From Cytophagales bacterium (lineage in GTDB: Bacteria > Bacteroidota > Bacteroidia > Cytophagales > Bernardetiaceae): a stretch of 64,000 nucleotides of DNA. The position numbers and the translations under genes are program-made. The notes beneath the pieces were generated by a model. That model did not search any database. It saw only the letters and a program-made list of their open reading frames with translations, and was not told the DNA's origin. Below are positions 1 through 7,300 of the stretch, one piece after another. Position 1 is the stretch's first letter. Every line of letters starts with the position of its first letter. The stretch is from the NCBI GenBank assembly GCA_004293815.1, contig RDZD01000026.1, positions 1-64,000 of the forward strand, written 5' to 3'.

Positions 1-141
1 TTCGGTTTTGCTGCCATCCACTGTGATAGAGATGTTCTCGTCTATTGGGTCTGTACCTTCTACAGTCTCTCCGCAAGCAGATAAAAAGGCTGCTACAGCT
101 ACAAACATCAAAAATTGAAACATTAAAGCAAATTTACGCAT
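1..141 (-). CDS. Lipoprotein, N-terminal 47 residues only
   Basis: The minus-strand reading frame from the ATG at 141 runs off the left edge of the window, so only 47 residues are visible. They form a typical lipoprotein signal: MRKFALMF, a hydrophobic stretch, then the lipobox LSAC with Cys at residue 23, followed by an acidic, Thr-rich linker (GETVEGTDPIDEN). This predicts lipidation by Lgt, cleavage by LspA and attachment to the inner or outer membrane. The mature domain is outside the window, so its function cannot be given. Confidence 0.75.
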   Translation of the reverse strand, partial: MRKFALMFQFLMFVAVAAFLSACGETVEGTDPIDENISITVDGSKTE

Positions 142-395
142 TGTCTTTCTTTTTTATGATGAAAATAAATACTTTAGTCGCTTGTTAGACTTTACAAACT
201 TAACGTTTAACTTCTTAAATCCTTGTTAAAGCCTTGTTAATATGTTTGCTAGTGTTTAGAAAAAAAGTTACTTGCTTCTTTATATATTCTTTATTGAAAA
301 AAGTAAAATCTAACTTGGCAGTAATTTTTTCGAATCTTCTGCCTCAGCGACATCTTACAAAATAGCTCTACCAAACACCCAAATATTTCCCTAAG

Positions 396-1427
396 CTATG
401 GATTTGGACTTTTAATATTTTGGGGCTGTTTTTTCTTTTTAGTACTCGCAAAATAAAGCATGAGCGCGAGTGCGAGCGTGCCAAAAAATAAAATAGTGAC
501 CACCTGAGAACCATGAATGAGTACTGCAAAATAATCGCCTATCAATTTTTCTACACCGTAAGCCTGTACTCCGCCCGATACCAAATAATGGTAGACCCCA
601 ATACCGCCCTGTACAGGCACTGCCATAGCGATACCGCCCATAGCCAGAACCGTAAAACCACAAAGCCAGTCTAAGTGAGCTGTTTCAGGCATAGAAAAAA
701 ACAGCACGTAGGTCATGTAGTAGTAGCAAACCCAAATAACAAAAGTATGTGCCACATAAGCCCATCTAGCAGAAGCATTCAAAGCCATAATGCTCAAAAA
801 GCCTTCTTTAATACCACCCAAAAAGCCTGCAATTTTTTGTACAAAGCCTATAGTGAGTAGTTTTTTACGAAAATACCATAACAAAAAGCCCAAAATCAAA
901 GCAGGCAACAGTATATAAGCCAACAACATCAACTTGGCTTTGTAAGCGTCTTGTTGCCCACCAAACTTGGTGTTGAGCAAAGCCGAAAGCCTGTCTAGTT
1001 CCCAAAAAAGTGTAAAAAGAACCGCCGAAAAGAGCATAATCAAGTCCACAGCGCGTTCGGCCAGGACACTCCCAAAGGCTTTTTGAAAAGGCACGTCATC
1101 GGTGCGCTGAAAAACCACACAACGGCTCACCTCTCCCATGCGCGGGAGCATGAGATTGGCTATATATCCCACAAAAATAGCCAAAAAAGCTCTAAAAATT
1201 GAGGTTTGGTAGCCCATACCTCGCAGCGCGATTACCCAACGCCAGCCCCTGCTCCAATGGCTGATGAGAGAGAGCAAGACGGACACTATAATCCAAGTAA
1301 AATCGGCCTTACTAAGGTCTGTGAGCATCTTGCCGAAATCTTGGTCTTTATAGAGATAGGCAAAAAGTGCGGCCGCCACCAAAAACGATAGGCTGTATTT
1401 GATAATGTCAGCAAAGGATAGTTTCAT
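396..1427 (-). CDS. YbhN/UPF0104-type (LPG synthase TM-like) membrane protein
   Basis: A 343-residue polytopic inner-membrane protein of the lysylphosphatidylglycerol-synthase TM-region / YbhN (UPF0104) superfamily. About seven to eight hydrophobic segments are visible, with the family-typical stretch around residues 65-110 (HWSRGWRW, then GYIANLMLPRMGEVSRC) and LAERAVDLIML near 125. The PR-GE-R motif after a helix is characteristic. Members are thought to act as lipid or lipid-linked flippases; the substrate here is unknown. I place the start at the ATG at 1427 (MKLSFADI) because the longer frame begins at a TTG and adds a non-family N terminus. It lies just downstream of nusB on the same strand, probably in one transcript. 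Confidence 0.8.
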   Translation of the reverse strand: MKLSFADIIKYSLSFLVAAALFAYLYKDQDFGKMLTDLSKADFTWIIVSVLLSLISHWSRGWRWVIALRGMGYQTSIFRAFLAIFVGYIANLMLPRMGEVSRCVVFQRTDDVPFQKAFGSVLAERAVDLIMLFSAVLFTLFWELDRLSALLNTKFGGQQDAYKAKLMLLAYILLPALILGFLLWYFRKKLLTIGFVQKIAGFLGGIKEGFLSIMALNASARWAYVAHTFVIWVCYYYMTYVLFFSMPETAHLDWLCGFTVLAMGGIAMAVPVQGGIGVYHYLVSGGVQAYGVEKLIGDYFAVLIHGSQVVTILFFGTLALALMLYFASTKKKKQPQNIKSPNP

Positions 1428-1492
1428 GTGGTTTGGAAAGAAAATGAACGCTTTTTTGCAAAAATAAGGCAATCTAATAAGACACAAGTTTT

Positions 1493-2668
1493 TTACTTGT
1501 TATCTATGAGTCCCCTACCACTTTTAAGAATCACGCCACTTTTTTGAAGTTCTTCGGCAGTAGTGTCTAAAAGACCATTGATAAAATCCTTGCTTTTTTT
1601 GCTGCTGAATAGCTTAGAAAGCTCAATATACTCATTGATGCTCACCTTGACGGGTATACTTGAGAAGTTAATCATTTCAGCCACAGCCATTTCTAGAATA
1701 ATTCGGTCGGTCAGAGCCACACGTCCCCATTCCCAATTTTTAAGGTTCTGACCAATGATACTCTCAAAGTCGTCTTCGGCAACTATGGTGTGGCGATAAA
1801 GGTCTAAAAAAAACTCGCGGTCTTCTTCCCAGTTAATGCCGAGCGGTGCCAGCTCTGTTTCGGAATGAAGCGTTTCAGGTACGACAGCTTTAATACTTTT
1901 AAGAAGCAGGTCTTTGAGCACAGGCTTATCTTCTTTCCAATTAATGTGCAGTTCTTCAAAGTATGATAAAACAAGATCATTTTTGAAAATAAAGTGCCTG
2001 ACAATGTGGTCTATGATGATTTTATCATGCTCAAAGTCTGCTGTGAGTAGTTCTGCGTACTCCATATAGGCAGTATCTTCTTTGAGTAGCTTATACCATT
2101 CTCTTACAAGCTCTTCGTCCCATCCAATGAGCATTTTTGAGGCATTTTCTTGAAAGCTGGCGTGCTTTTTAAAGTGTTGTAAAATGGCGTTGTTTTTGAG
2201 CTTAAATTGGTACTCAAACATAGGTTTGATGGTGTAACTGCGCATTTTTTTGTCGCGCTCATCTAGGGCTGCCAGTTCTCCAAACTTAATAAGCAGTGCA
2301 ATAAGACTAAAATGACGTTGCTCTAGCTTGTCGGTTTCACGCAGCATGTCATTTTCACACTGCTTTCTGTATTTTCTAACTTGATCTTGATAATATTGTA
2401 TCCCCTTGCTGGCAGCCAAAGCCACACTGGCATTCAAGGCACCATCCGCTTTGAAATGACGTTCTTGGTAGTTTTGCTCATACAAATGCTTGGCATTTTC
2501 TTTGAGTTCGTTCAAAAGGGTGTAGTTTGGAGCTTCGGGGCTATTGAGGTCTGGCTCAAATTCTGCCGCCACAATGTCCTGTCCGCTCAAAAAAGAAGCT
2601 TCTTTACACTGTTTGTAGGCGTATAGTGCCTGCAAAACACGTCCGCGCAAAAGTCGTCTATTCAGCAT
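1493..2668 (-). CDS. nusB: Transcription antitermination factor NusB, long form
   Basis: 391 residues. The C-terminal part (about 300-375: WEWGRVALTDRIILEMA, then VKVSINEYIELSK and SKDFINGLLD) is the all-helical NusB fold that binds boxA RNA together with NusE/S10 in ribosomal antitermination. The N-terminal part starts like NusB (MLNRRLLRGRVLQALYAY), but a largely charged helical insertion of about 200 residues separates the two halves; E. coli NusB is about 139 residues. Long NusB proteins are, as far as I know, common in Bacteroidetes. A TAATTTTG -7 element lies upstream at 2688-2695 on this strand. It probably leads the transcript that continues into the YbhN-like gene. Confidence 0.9.
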   Translation of the reverse strand: MLNRRLLRGRVLQALYAYKQCKEASFLSGQDIVAAEFEPDLNSPEAPNYTLLNELKENAKHLYEQNYQERHFKADGALNASVALAASKGIQYYQDQVRKYRKQCENDMLRETDKLEQRHFSLIALLIKFGELAALDERDKKMRSYTIKPMFEYQFKLKNNAILQHFKKHASFQENASKMLIGWDEELVREWYKLLKEDTAYMEYAELLTADFEHDKIIIDHIVRHFIFKNDLVLSYFEELHINWKEDKPVLKDLLLKSIKAVVPETLHSETELAPLGINWEEDREFFLDLYRHTIVAEDDFESIIGQNLKNWEWGRVALTDRIILEMAVAEMINFSSIPVKVSINEYIELSKLFSSKKSKDFINGLLDTTAEELQKSGVILKSGRGLIDNK

Positions 2669-2687
2669 GGTAGTATTATTTTATGCG

Positions 2688-2718
2688 CAAAATTACAAAA
2701 AATAAGGCTCAATCCCAA
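2688..2718 (-). promoter_or_regulatory. Candidate promoter for nusB
   Basis: On the minus strand TAATTTTG (plus 2688-2695) fits the Bacteroidetes -7 consensus TAnnTTTG, and TTG (plus 2716-2718) lies 20 bases upstream as the -33 element. The nusB ATG is 20 bases downstream of the -7 box, so the leader would be very short. Confidence 0.5.
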
Positions 2719-2759
2719 TTTATTTTTCTTTAGGATTAAGATTTACCTTTCAATGCCGT

Positions 2760-2829
2760 CCTCAAAACTTTCTAGATGTCAGAAGTTCTTTCCAAATGCA
2801 GTTTTGAAATCACCCAGAAAGTTTTGAGG
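2760..2829. repeat. Inverted repeat, 14-bp perfect arms
   Basis: CCTCAAAACTTTCT at 2760-2773 is the exact reverse complement of AGAAAGTTTTGAGG at 2816-2829, with 42 bases between. It lies between the 3' end of the effector-binding gene and the nusB start region. On the minus strand it could end transcription of the upstream gene pair, but no clear T-run follows, so a plain intrinsic terminator is not convincing. Confidence 0.7.
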
Positions 2830-2851
2830 AATGACTAGACTGCTTTTGAGT

Positions 2852-3310
2852 CTATTGAGTAGAGATAAAGATATCTACTTCAGCGTCTTCTGGGTTTTGT
2901 GCCTTGGTGCCATATACTTCAAAATCTACTTTGAAAGTTCTTTTCAAGTCAGAGCTCCATATCTGGTTCCAAGCCTCAAAAACCATTCCTTTTAGAATAT
3001 TGCCTTTGGCTGTGTGTTTTAAATAATGATCAGTTTCAAAGACTTTTCCAATCATACCTGCTGGTACTTGGTCTAGAATTGTCACTTTGCAGCCCAAAAG
3101 AGTGGTATAGGGCTTGGTATGGTCTTTTTCGTAGTCGGTATAAATGCAATAAAGGGTGTTATCTACTTTGTTGGGTATTTGCTGCAAAATACCTTCGCTC
3201 ATAAATTTGTTCCAAAGTGCTGGTATGTCTTGTGCTGACTGTCCATTTTCATTGGTTGTTCTTACGGCTATGCCGATAATGCTGAATTTTAGAACTGTTT
3301 GCTTGCTCAT
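2852..3310 (-). CDS. GyrI-like / effector-binding domain protein
   Basis: A 152-residue stand-alone protein of the AraC-type effector-binding (GyrI-like) fold. Supporting stretches are IPALWNKFMSEG near residue 30, LYCIYTDYEKDH near 53, LLGCKVTILDQVPAGM near 70, the WNQIW segment near 113, and a C-terminal end on an acidic strand (FEVYGTK, then EVDIFI). Such proteins bind small hydrophobic ligands and in some families act as transcription-factor ligand modules or hydrolases. It follows a WYL-type regulator by 60 bases on the same strand, a common pairing, so I infer it is regulated by or works with that protein. No signal peptide, so cytoplasmic. Confidence 0.75.
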   Translation of the reverse strand: MSKQTVLKFSIIGIAVRTTNENGQSAQDIPALWNKFMSEGILQQIPNKVDNTLYCIYTDYEKDHTKPYTTLLGCKVTILDQVPAGMIGKVFETDHYLKHTAKGNILKGMVFEAWNQIWSSDLKRTFKVDFEVYGTKAQNPEDAEVDIFISTQ

Positions 3311-3338
3311 TTTAAAAAGTTGTTTAGATGTTGAGCTA

Positions 3339-3365
3339 CAAAGCTAGAGCTAGGTTGTGACAACC
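3339..3365 (-). promoter_or_regulatory. Possible internal promoter with palindromic operator
   Basis: Between the regulator and the effector-binding gene the minus strand has TAGCTTTG (plus 3339-3346), a good -7 element. Upstream of it is the perfect palindrome GGTTG-TGA-CAACC (3353-3365), which overlaps the place where a -33 box would sit. A regulator bound there would block the promoter. Inference only. Confidence 0.35.
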
Positions 3366-3370
3366 TTATG

Positions 3371-4087
3371 TCAGGGGTTTTGAGAATATTTTTCTTTGCA
3401 CATTTCAAAGTATTGACTCAAGGTGATTTGATGAGGCTTAAACCCCTCCTTGAGCGTTATCAGCTGCTTAATTCGGTCTAGCCTAAACACTCTAAAAGCA
3501 AACCTGAGCCTACAGTATGCTATCAAAAGCCAGTTTTCTTGTGTACTGTAAATGGCAAAAGGCTCTATAGTTCTGGTTGTTATGGCTTCGTCGCTGGCAG
3601 CCTGATAGTGTATTTTGAGAAGGGTGTAGTTGGTGATGGCCAGCTGTAATGTTACAAGATAATTGCTCGTTTTTGCATGATTTTGGTATTGTCTAACCTG
3701 CATTCTGTGATCCAGTAAATTGGCTTTGTCTTTTGTATTATTTTTAAGAACAGCTTTTATCTTGCTTATGGCTTGCTGATATGCTTTCACCAAAGAAGCA
3801 TCTTTGTTTGTTTCAATAATTTGCTGGGCAGTCATCAAGGCATTGGCTTCTTCTTCAGTAAACATGACAGGAGGAAGCCTATAATCCTCCATCAAGCTAT
3901 ACCCCTTGCCTTCCTCGCTCAGAATAGGAACGCCGGCCTCTTCTAGTGCTTTTATGTCTCTATAAATGGTTCTTGTGCTTACACCAAACCTCTGAGAAAG
4001 CTCAGTGGCACTCACAATGCGCTTTGTTTGCAATTGCGTCAGAATAGCCGTCAAACGCGAGAGCCGTTTGGTGTCCTTACTTTGCAT
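3371..4087 (-). CDS. YafY-type HTH/WYL transcriptional regulator
   Basis: 238 residues. The N-terminal winged helix (HTH_11; about 6-60) includes LSRLTAILTQLQTKR and the recognition region ELSQRFGVSTRTIYRDIKAL. A linker with YRLPPVMFTEEEANAL leads to a C-terminal WYL domain (about 140-225: IHYQAASDEAITTRTIEPFA, then ENWLLIAYCRLR and FRVFRLDRIKQL), which in this family senses nucleic-acid or small ligands. The order and length match YafY/DeoR-like regulators. It lies 60 bases upstream of an effector-binding-domain gene on the same strand, so the pair probably forms a small autoregulated unit. Confidence 0.9.
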   Translation of the reverse strand: MQSKDTKRLSRLTAILTQLQTKRIVSATELSQRFGVSTRTIYRDIKALEEAGVPILSEEGKGYSLMEDYRLPPVMFTEEEANALMTAQQIIETNKDASLVKAYQQAISKIKAVLKNNTKDKANLLDHRMQVRQYQNHAKTSNYLVTLQLAITNYTLLKIHYQAASDEAITTRTIEPFAIYSTQENWLLIAYCRLRFAFRVFRLDRIKQLITLKEGFKPHQITLSQYFEMCKEKYSQNP

Positions 4088-4132
4088 AGTTTGGTTTGCC
4101 TTAGCATCTGGCAGCTAGTCTTTGAAACAGCT

Positions 4133-5695
4133 TCAATAAAAAATGATTACAGAGTTAAGATCTTTACGGGTATAGCCCCACTTTTCTAGCTTATTGAGAT
4201 CGTATTCATGGTATTTGAGCCATTTATGAACAATCACCAAACCGTATTTTTTCTGCATGAGTTCGGGCTTAATGTCCCTATAGCTAAAATACTCTCTGAT
4301 AAAAAAATCGGGACGTTTGGCATTATATCTATCCAATAGTTCTATTTTATTGGTTTTAAGGTAAAAATTAAAAATATGTGCTGCCGTGCTGATAACGGGT
4401 TTAGGCGTATTGAGGAGAGGTCTTATTTTACTCAAATCGCTTTGAAGTTCTTTCTGTACTTTCTCGTTTTCAAGCCTTAGATTTTCTAGGCTCATGGTCT
4501 CCCACTGCCAAAAAGCCCAAGCGCAAAAAGACAGCACCAAGAACAAATCGGCACTAAGCTGCACATTTTTTTCTGCACTCCATTTATAAAAGGCTAGCGC
4601 AGCATTTAAAGATAACATACCCAAGGCAGGCAGCATATAAGAAGGCGCAAGCATAAAGGGAGTCATGACAATCGCATAAAAGCTACCTACAATTAAAGGA
4701 ACCAGTGTGTAAGGTCTTATTTGCTTCTGATATACCTGCCAGATGGTAATACCAGCACCCAATAGAATCCAAATGAAAAGGAGTGGATTTTCTAAAACCA
4801 TTGTGAGCCAGTTCTGTAGCCATGACACTTGTGCATACTCTGTGTTATTTTGTGCCAAAATACGATACATGTACATCAAAAGAGCTTTAACAGACCCACC
4901 GGAAAGAAAAAAGCCCATCCACAAGGCTGCAATTGGGATCACAAAACCCAAAGTGATTTGCAAAACACGCTTTAGCTTCCAGAAAAGTTGCCACTTTTGA
5001 GCCACCAAAACCACTATAAAAGCTCCCGCAATAACAGCCAAGCACATTTCTAAGGTCAGAAACAAAAATGCAATGGAAACACCCAAAATATAACTATTGA
5101 GTGCACTAGGCTTGCGTAAAAAGCGCATTAAAGCACCACAAAAAACCACACAGGCGGACAAATGAAAAATATGGTGGCTCATTAGTGCAAAACACCTATA
5201 GCCAGCAGGGGTTACCAAAACAAAGCCAAAGGCCAGAGCACTCAGAAATGTACTTTTTACATCTAGTTGATCTATAAGCGCAAAGGCTACGAGCAAAGAC
5301 ACATAAATGACCAACAACCAAATAATGTTACTGAGCCTAAATCGCCATTCTTCCACTTCGGGCAAATCAGGTCGGTCAAACCACTGCCAATAGTAATGGG
5401 GCAAAGGTGGATGAAAATGCCTCAAATAAAACACATCCTCAGATTCGGGCGCGTGCATTTTTGCCAAACGTTGAACGGCTGCTGTATCATTTTGCTTTTT
5501 GGCATACCCCAGCTCTAAAAAACGGTGTAATGAAAAGCTATTTACCTCTAGATTATTCTCAACAAAGCCCTTGCGCGAAGCATTGATATAGTCTACCTCG
5601 TCCCAGTTGAGAGGATAATCTTTGTAAGACCAAATATACTGACTTACCAAAAAGAAAGCACCTAAAAGAACCAGAATCAAGTAAAATGGCCGCAT
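4133..5695 (-). CDS. GT-C fold membrane glycosyltransferase (ArnT/PMT-like)
   Basis: 520 residues with about ten to eleven membrane helices. The first periplasmic loop after helix 1 has the GT-C signature: NWDEVDY (Asp/Glu metal- or donor-phosphate-interacting residues) near residue 30 and RHFHPPLPHYYWQW near 92, as in glycosyltransferase family 39/83 proteins that use a polyprenyl-phosphate sugar. The C-terminal soluble stretch (about 400-520) is Lys/Tyr rich and ends in IIFY. It should transfer a sugar to lipid A, a glycan or a protein in the periplasm; donor and acceptor are unknown. It stands alone, with a long gap upstream. Confidence 0.75.
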   Translation of the reverse strand: MRPFYLILVLLGAFFLVSQYIWSYKDYPLNWDEVDYINASRKGFVENNLEVNSFSLHRFLELGYAKKQNDTAAVQRLAKMHAPESEDVFYLRHFHPPLPHYYWQWFDRPDLPEVEEWRFRLSNIIWLLVIYVSLLVAFALIDQLDVKSTFLSALAFGFVLVTPAGYRCFALMSHHIFHLSACVVFCGALMRFLRKPSALNSYILGVSIAFLFLTLEMCLAVIAGAFIVVLVAQKWQLFWKLKRVLQITLGFVIPIAALWMGFFLSGGSVKALLMYMYRILAQNNTEYAQVSWLQNWLTMVLENPLLFIWILLGAGITIWQVYQKQIRPYTLVPLIVGSFYAIVMTPFMLAPSYMLPALGMLSLNAALAFYKWSAEKNVQLSADLFLVLSFCAWAFWQWETMSLENLRLENEKVQKELQSDLSKIRPLLNTPKPVISTAAHIFNFYLKTNKIELLDRYNAKRPDFFIREYFSYRDIKPELMQKKYGLVIVHKWLKYHEYDLNKLEKWGYTRKDLNSVIIFY

Positions 5696-5997
5696 GATAA
5701 TGTCTACGAAAATATTTGGTTTGTGGCAAAGAAGCAGGCTCGGTACAGATTAGATAAAATAGAGTTTTTATACTGCTCTTCATGTTACAAAACAAACATA
5801 TTTTCTGAAAAGCTCAAAACAGGATTTTAAATATTGTTAAGTCAAATGACAAATAAATAAAAATGGACAAAATGAATGGCGGCTACAAGCAACATTCCAT
5901 TTTCTGGATATAAGCAATATTTTAAGTTTTGAGTTTTGATTCTAAAAACTTTGTTTGATTTACTTCACCCCAAACATAAACAGTTTAAAAAAAGATT

Positions 5998-6005
5998 TAC
6001 CTTTG
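5998..6005 (+). promoter_or_regulatory. Candidate -7 element in the cas6 leader
   Basis: TACCTTTG matches TAnnTTTG and is followed by GCA, as at the secE operon promoter in this window. I do not see a well-spaced TTTG upstream. If used, the cas6 leader would be about 250 bases. Confidence 0.4.
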
Positions 6006-6155
6006 CAACAGCTAAAAGTGTCTCAATAGGCTTCAATTAATATTTTATTATACAGTTGGCTATTAAGGTTTCCATTTGTTTATTTTTTTTTTAAAATTTA
6101 ACACACTTTCTTAAACAAAACTCTAGTTTAGAATGTTTCTATTTTAAGCATTTAA

Positions 6156-6190
6156 GTAACTGACACGAGCAATATTAATGTTACTGACAC
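6156..6190 (+). repeat. Two direct repeats GTwACTGACAC, 24-base period
   Basis: GTAACTGACAC at 6156-6166 recurs as GTTACTGACAC at 6180-6190, one mismatch in 11, about 70 bases before the cas6-like start. The spacing of about two helical turns suits a tandem operator. It is too short and has too few copies for a CRISPR array. Confidence 0.6.
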
Positions 6191-6258
6191 ACCTGGTTGC
6201 TCGTCTCTTTTGCCTTTTTTGAAACACTTGTAGCAACTCACACAAAATTTTTAAAGGT

Positions 6259-7122
6259 ATGCGAGTAAGAGTAATTTTTAGACTTCAGAATAGAGGAGCT
6301 AGTGTGCCCTTCTATCATCAGAACCTTCTCACAGACATGCTCGACAGCATTGTGTCAGAGCACACTGGAGAGTATCATTTTTCTGCGCTCAAAGGGCAAA
6401 CTCGTGTAAGCAAAGGTGGACTTCACTATTGCTCTAGACGTGTAACGTTGGTGCTCTCTTGCATCAATCGTAAGGATTGCGATGATATGCTTCGCAAAAT
6501 ATTTGCACAAAAGCTGTGGGAAGTAGGTGACTTGAGACTTGAACCAGAGTTTGTAGAGCTGGAAAGAGAGCCAGAGCTCAAAGAAATTGTTAAGTTTGTT
6601 TGTATTTCGCCTATTATCCTTTCTTCGGCATCCAGCAGACGTAACTTAAAAGAGTTTCTTGCACCTGACAATGAAGCTTTTACAGACTTACTTTATGAGT
6701 CCACCATGAACAGAATGCTTCATGCAGGCTATATAGATAGCTCTGATTTACATGAGCTTACCAAATTTCAACTTATTCCAGACAGGCGTTATTTAGAGAA
6801 GATTCAGCAAGAGGAAAAGAAGTTTGCGCGTATTTACCGCGTGAGACAAGATAATGAAGAAATAGAAGTGCGTGGTTATACCTTCCCTTTTGTTTTGTGT
6901 GCGCCTCTTCGTGTACAACAGTACATTATGGCAGCAGGCTTTGGCGAGTTCTGTGACCAAGGTTTTGGTATGTTGGATTTGGCTCACAGCGACCACGCTA
7001 GCCGCACCATCCTCTATCCCGATTTTCTGCCAGTTGGTCAAACATTCCACATCAACAATACACCAGAGCCTGAGTTCCTGTTTGAACAGTCTGAGTACTT
7101 TACAGGTATCAAATCTGCATAG
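6259..7122 (+). CDS. cas6: Cas6-like CRISPR RNA endoribonuclease, solitary
   Basis: 287 residues. The N terminus (MRVRVIFRL, then VPFYHQNLLTDMLDSIV) matches the first RAMP/ferredoxin-like strand and helix of Cas6, with Y19 and H20 as candidate catalytic or RNA-contact residues. The central part has VGDLRLEPEFVEL followed by KFVCISPIILSS, the usual Cas6 strand before the second RRM-like half. The C-terminal glycine-rich loop is GFGEFCDQGFGMLDL (about 228-242), the Cas6 hallmark. Cas6 cuts pre-crRNA within or next to its repeat hairpin. No other cas gene and no repeat array lies in the window; neighbours are a glycosyltransferase and an inositol monophosphatase. So it either works on a distant array or has another RNA target. 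Family call firm, role inferred. Confidence 0.85.
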   Translation: MRVRVIFRLQNRGASVPFYHQNLLTDMLDSIVSEHTGEYHFSALKGQTRVSKGGLHYCSRRVTLVLSCINRKDCDDMLRKIFAQKLWEVGDLRLEPEFVELEREPELKEIVKFVCISPIILSSASSRRNLKEFLAPDNEAFTDLLYESTMNRMLHAGYIDSSDLHELTKFQLIPDRRYLEKIQQEEKKFARIYRVRQDNEEIEVRGYTFPFVLCAPLRVQQYIMAAGFGEFCDQGFGMLDLAHSDHASRTILYPDFLPVGQTFHINNTPEPEFLFEQSEYFTGIKSA

Positions 7123-7128
7123 ATTGAT

Positions 7129-7212
7129 TCGTATTTGTTGCTATAAAAAGCCCAAAGGTTATGAGAAAGTGCAAATTGCTTTTTCTCATAACCTTTTGAG
7201 TGTAAAATACGA
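7129..7212 (+). terminator. Long two-stem hairpin after cas6
   Basis: A perfect 15-bp stem, AAAGGTTATGAGAAA (7154-7168) with its complement at 7182-7196, encloses a 13-base loop that can itself form GCAA/TTGC. It is flanked by complementary outer arms TCGTATTT (7129-7136) and AAATACGA (7205-7212). It begins six bases after the cas6 stop. A terminator is the simplest reading, although a long T-run is missing. A structured RNA or Cas6 target is possible but unproven. Confidence 0.6.
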
Positions 7213-7300
7213 TACATCTCCTTTCAAATTTAGAGTATTGAAGCTTTTGTTGTACTTTTATATCCTTAATTTAACATAGGCACTAAGACATACGCAGAAA

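Larger units (their letters stand above)
5696..6258. other. 563-base divergent intergenic region upstream of cas6
   Basis: An AT-rich gap between the divergent glycosyltransferase and cas6-like genes. It holds a TACCTTTG -7-like element (plus, 5998-6005), a TATGTTTG element on the minus strand (5793-5800) and a pair of 11-base direct repeats (6156-6166 and 6180-6190). I see no credible ORF, tRNA or CRISPR repeat-spacer pattern in it. Confidence 0.6.

Noticed and set aside
181-240. Tandem CCTTGTTAA copies upstream of the first lipoprotein
   Set aside because: Two short copies in AT-rich sequence; too little to call a repeat element or operator.
5696-6258. CRISPR array next to the cas6-like gene
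   Set aside because: Only two 11-base repeats are present; there is no series of 25-40-base repeats with similar-sized spacers here or elsewhere in the window.
6872-7279. 135-codon plus-strand frame overlapping the end of cas6
   Set aside because: Out-of-frame shadow of cas6 with no recognisable domain; the cas6 frame explains the coding signal and the frame runs through the hairpin.
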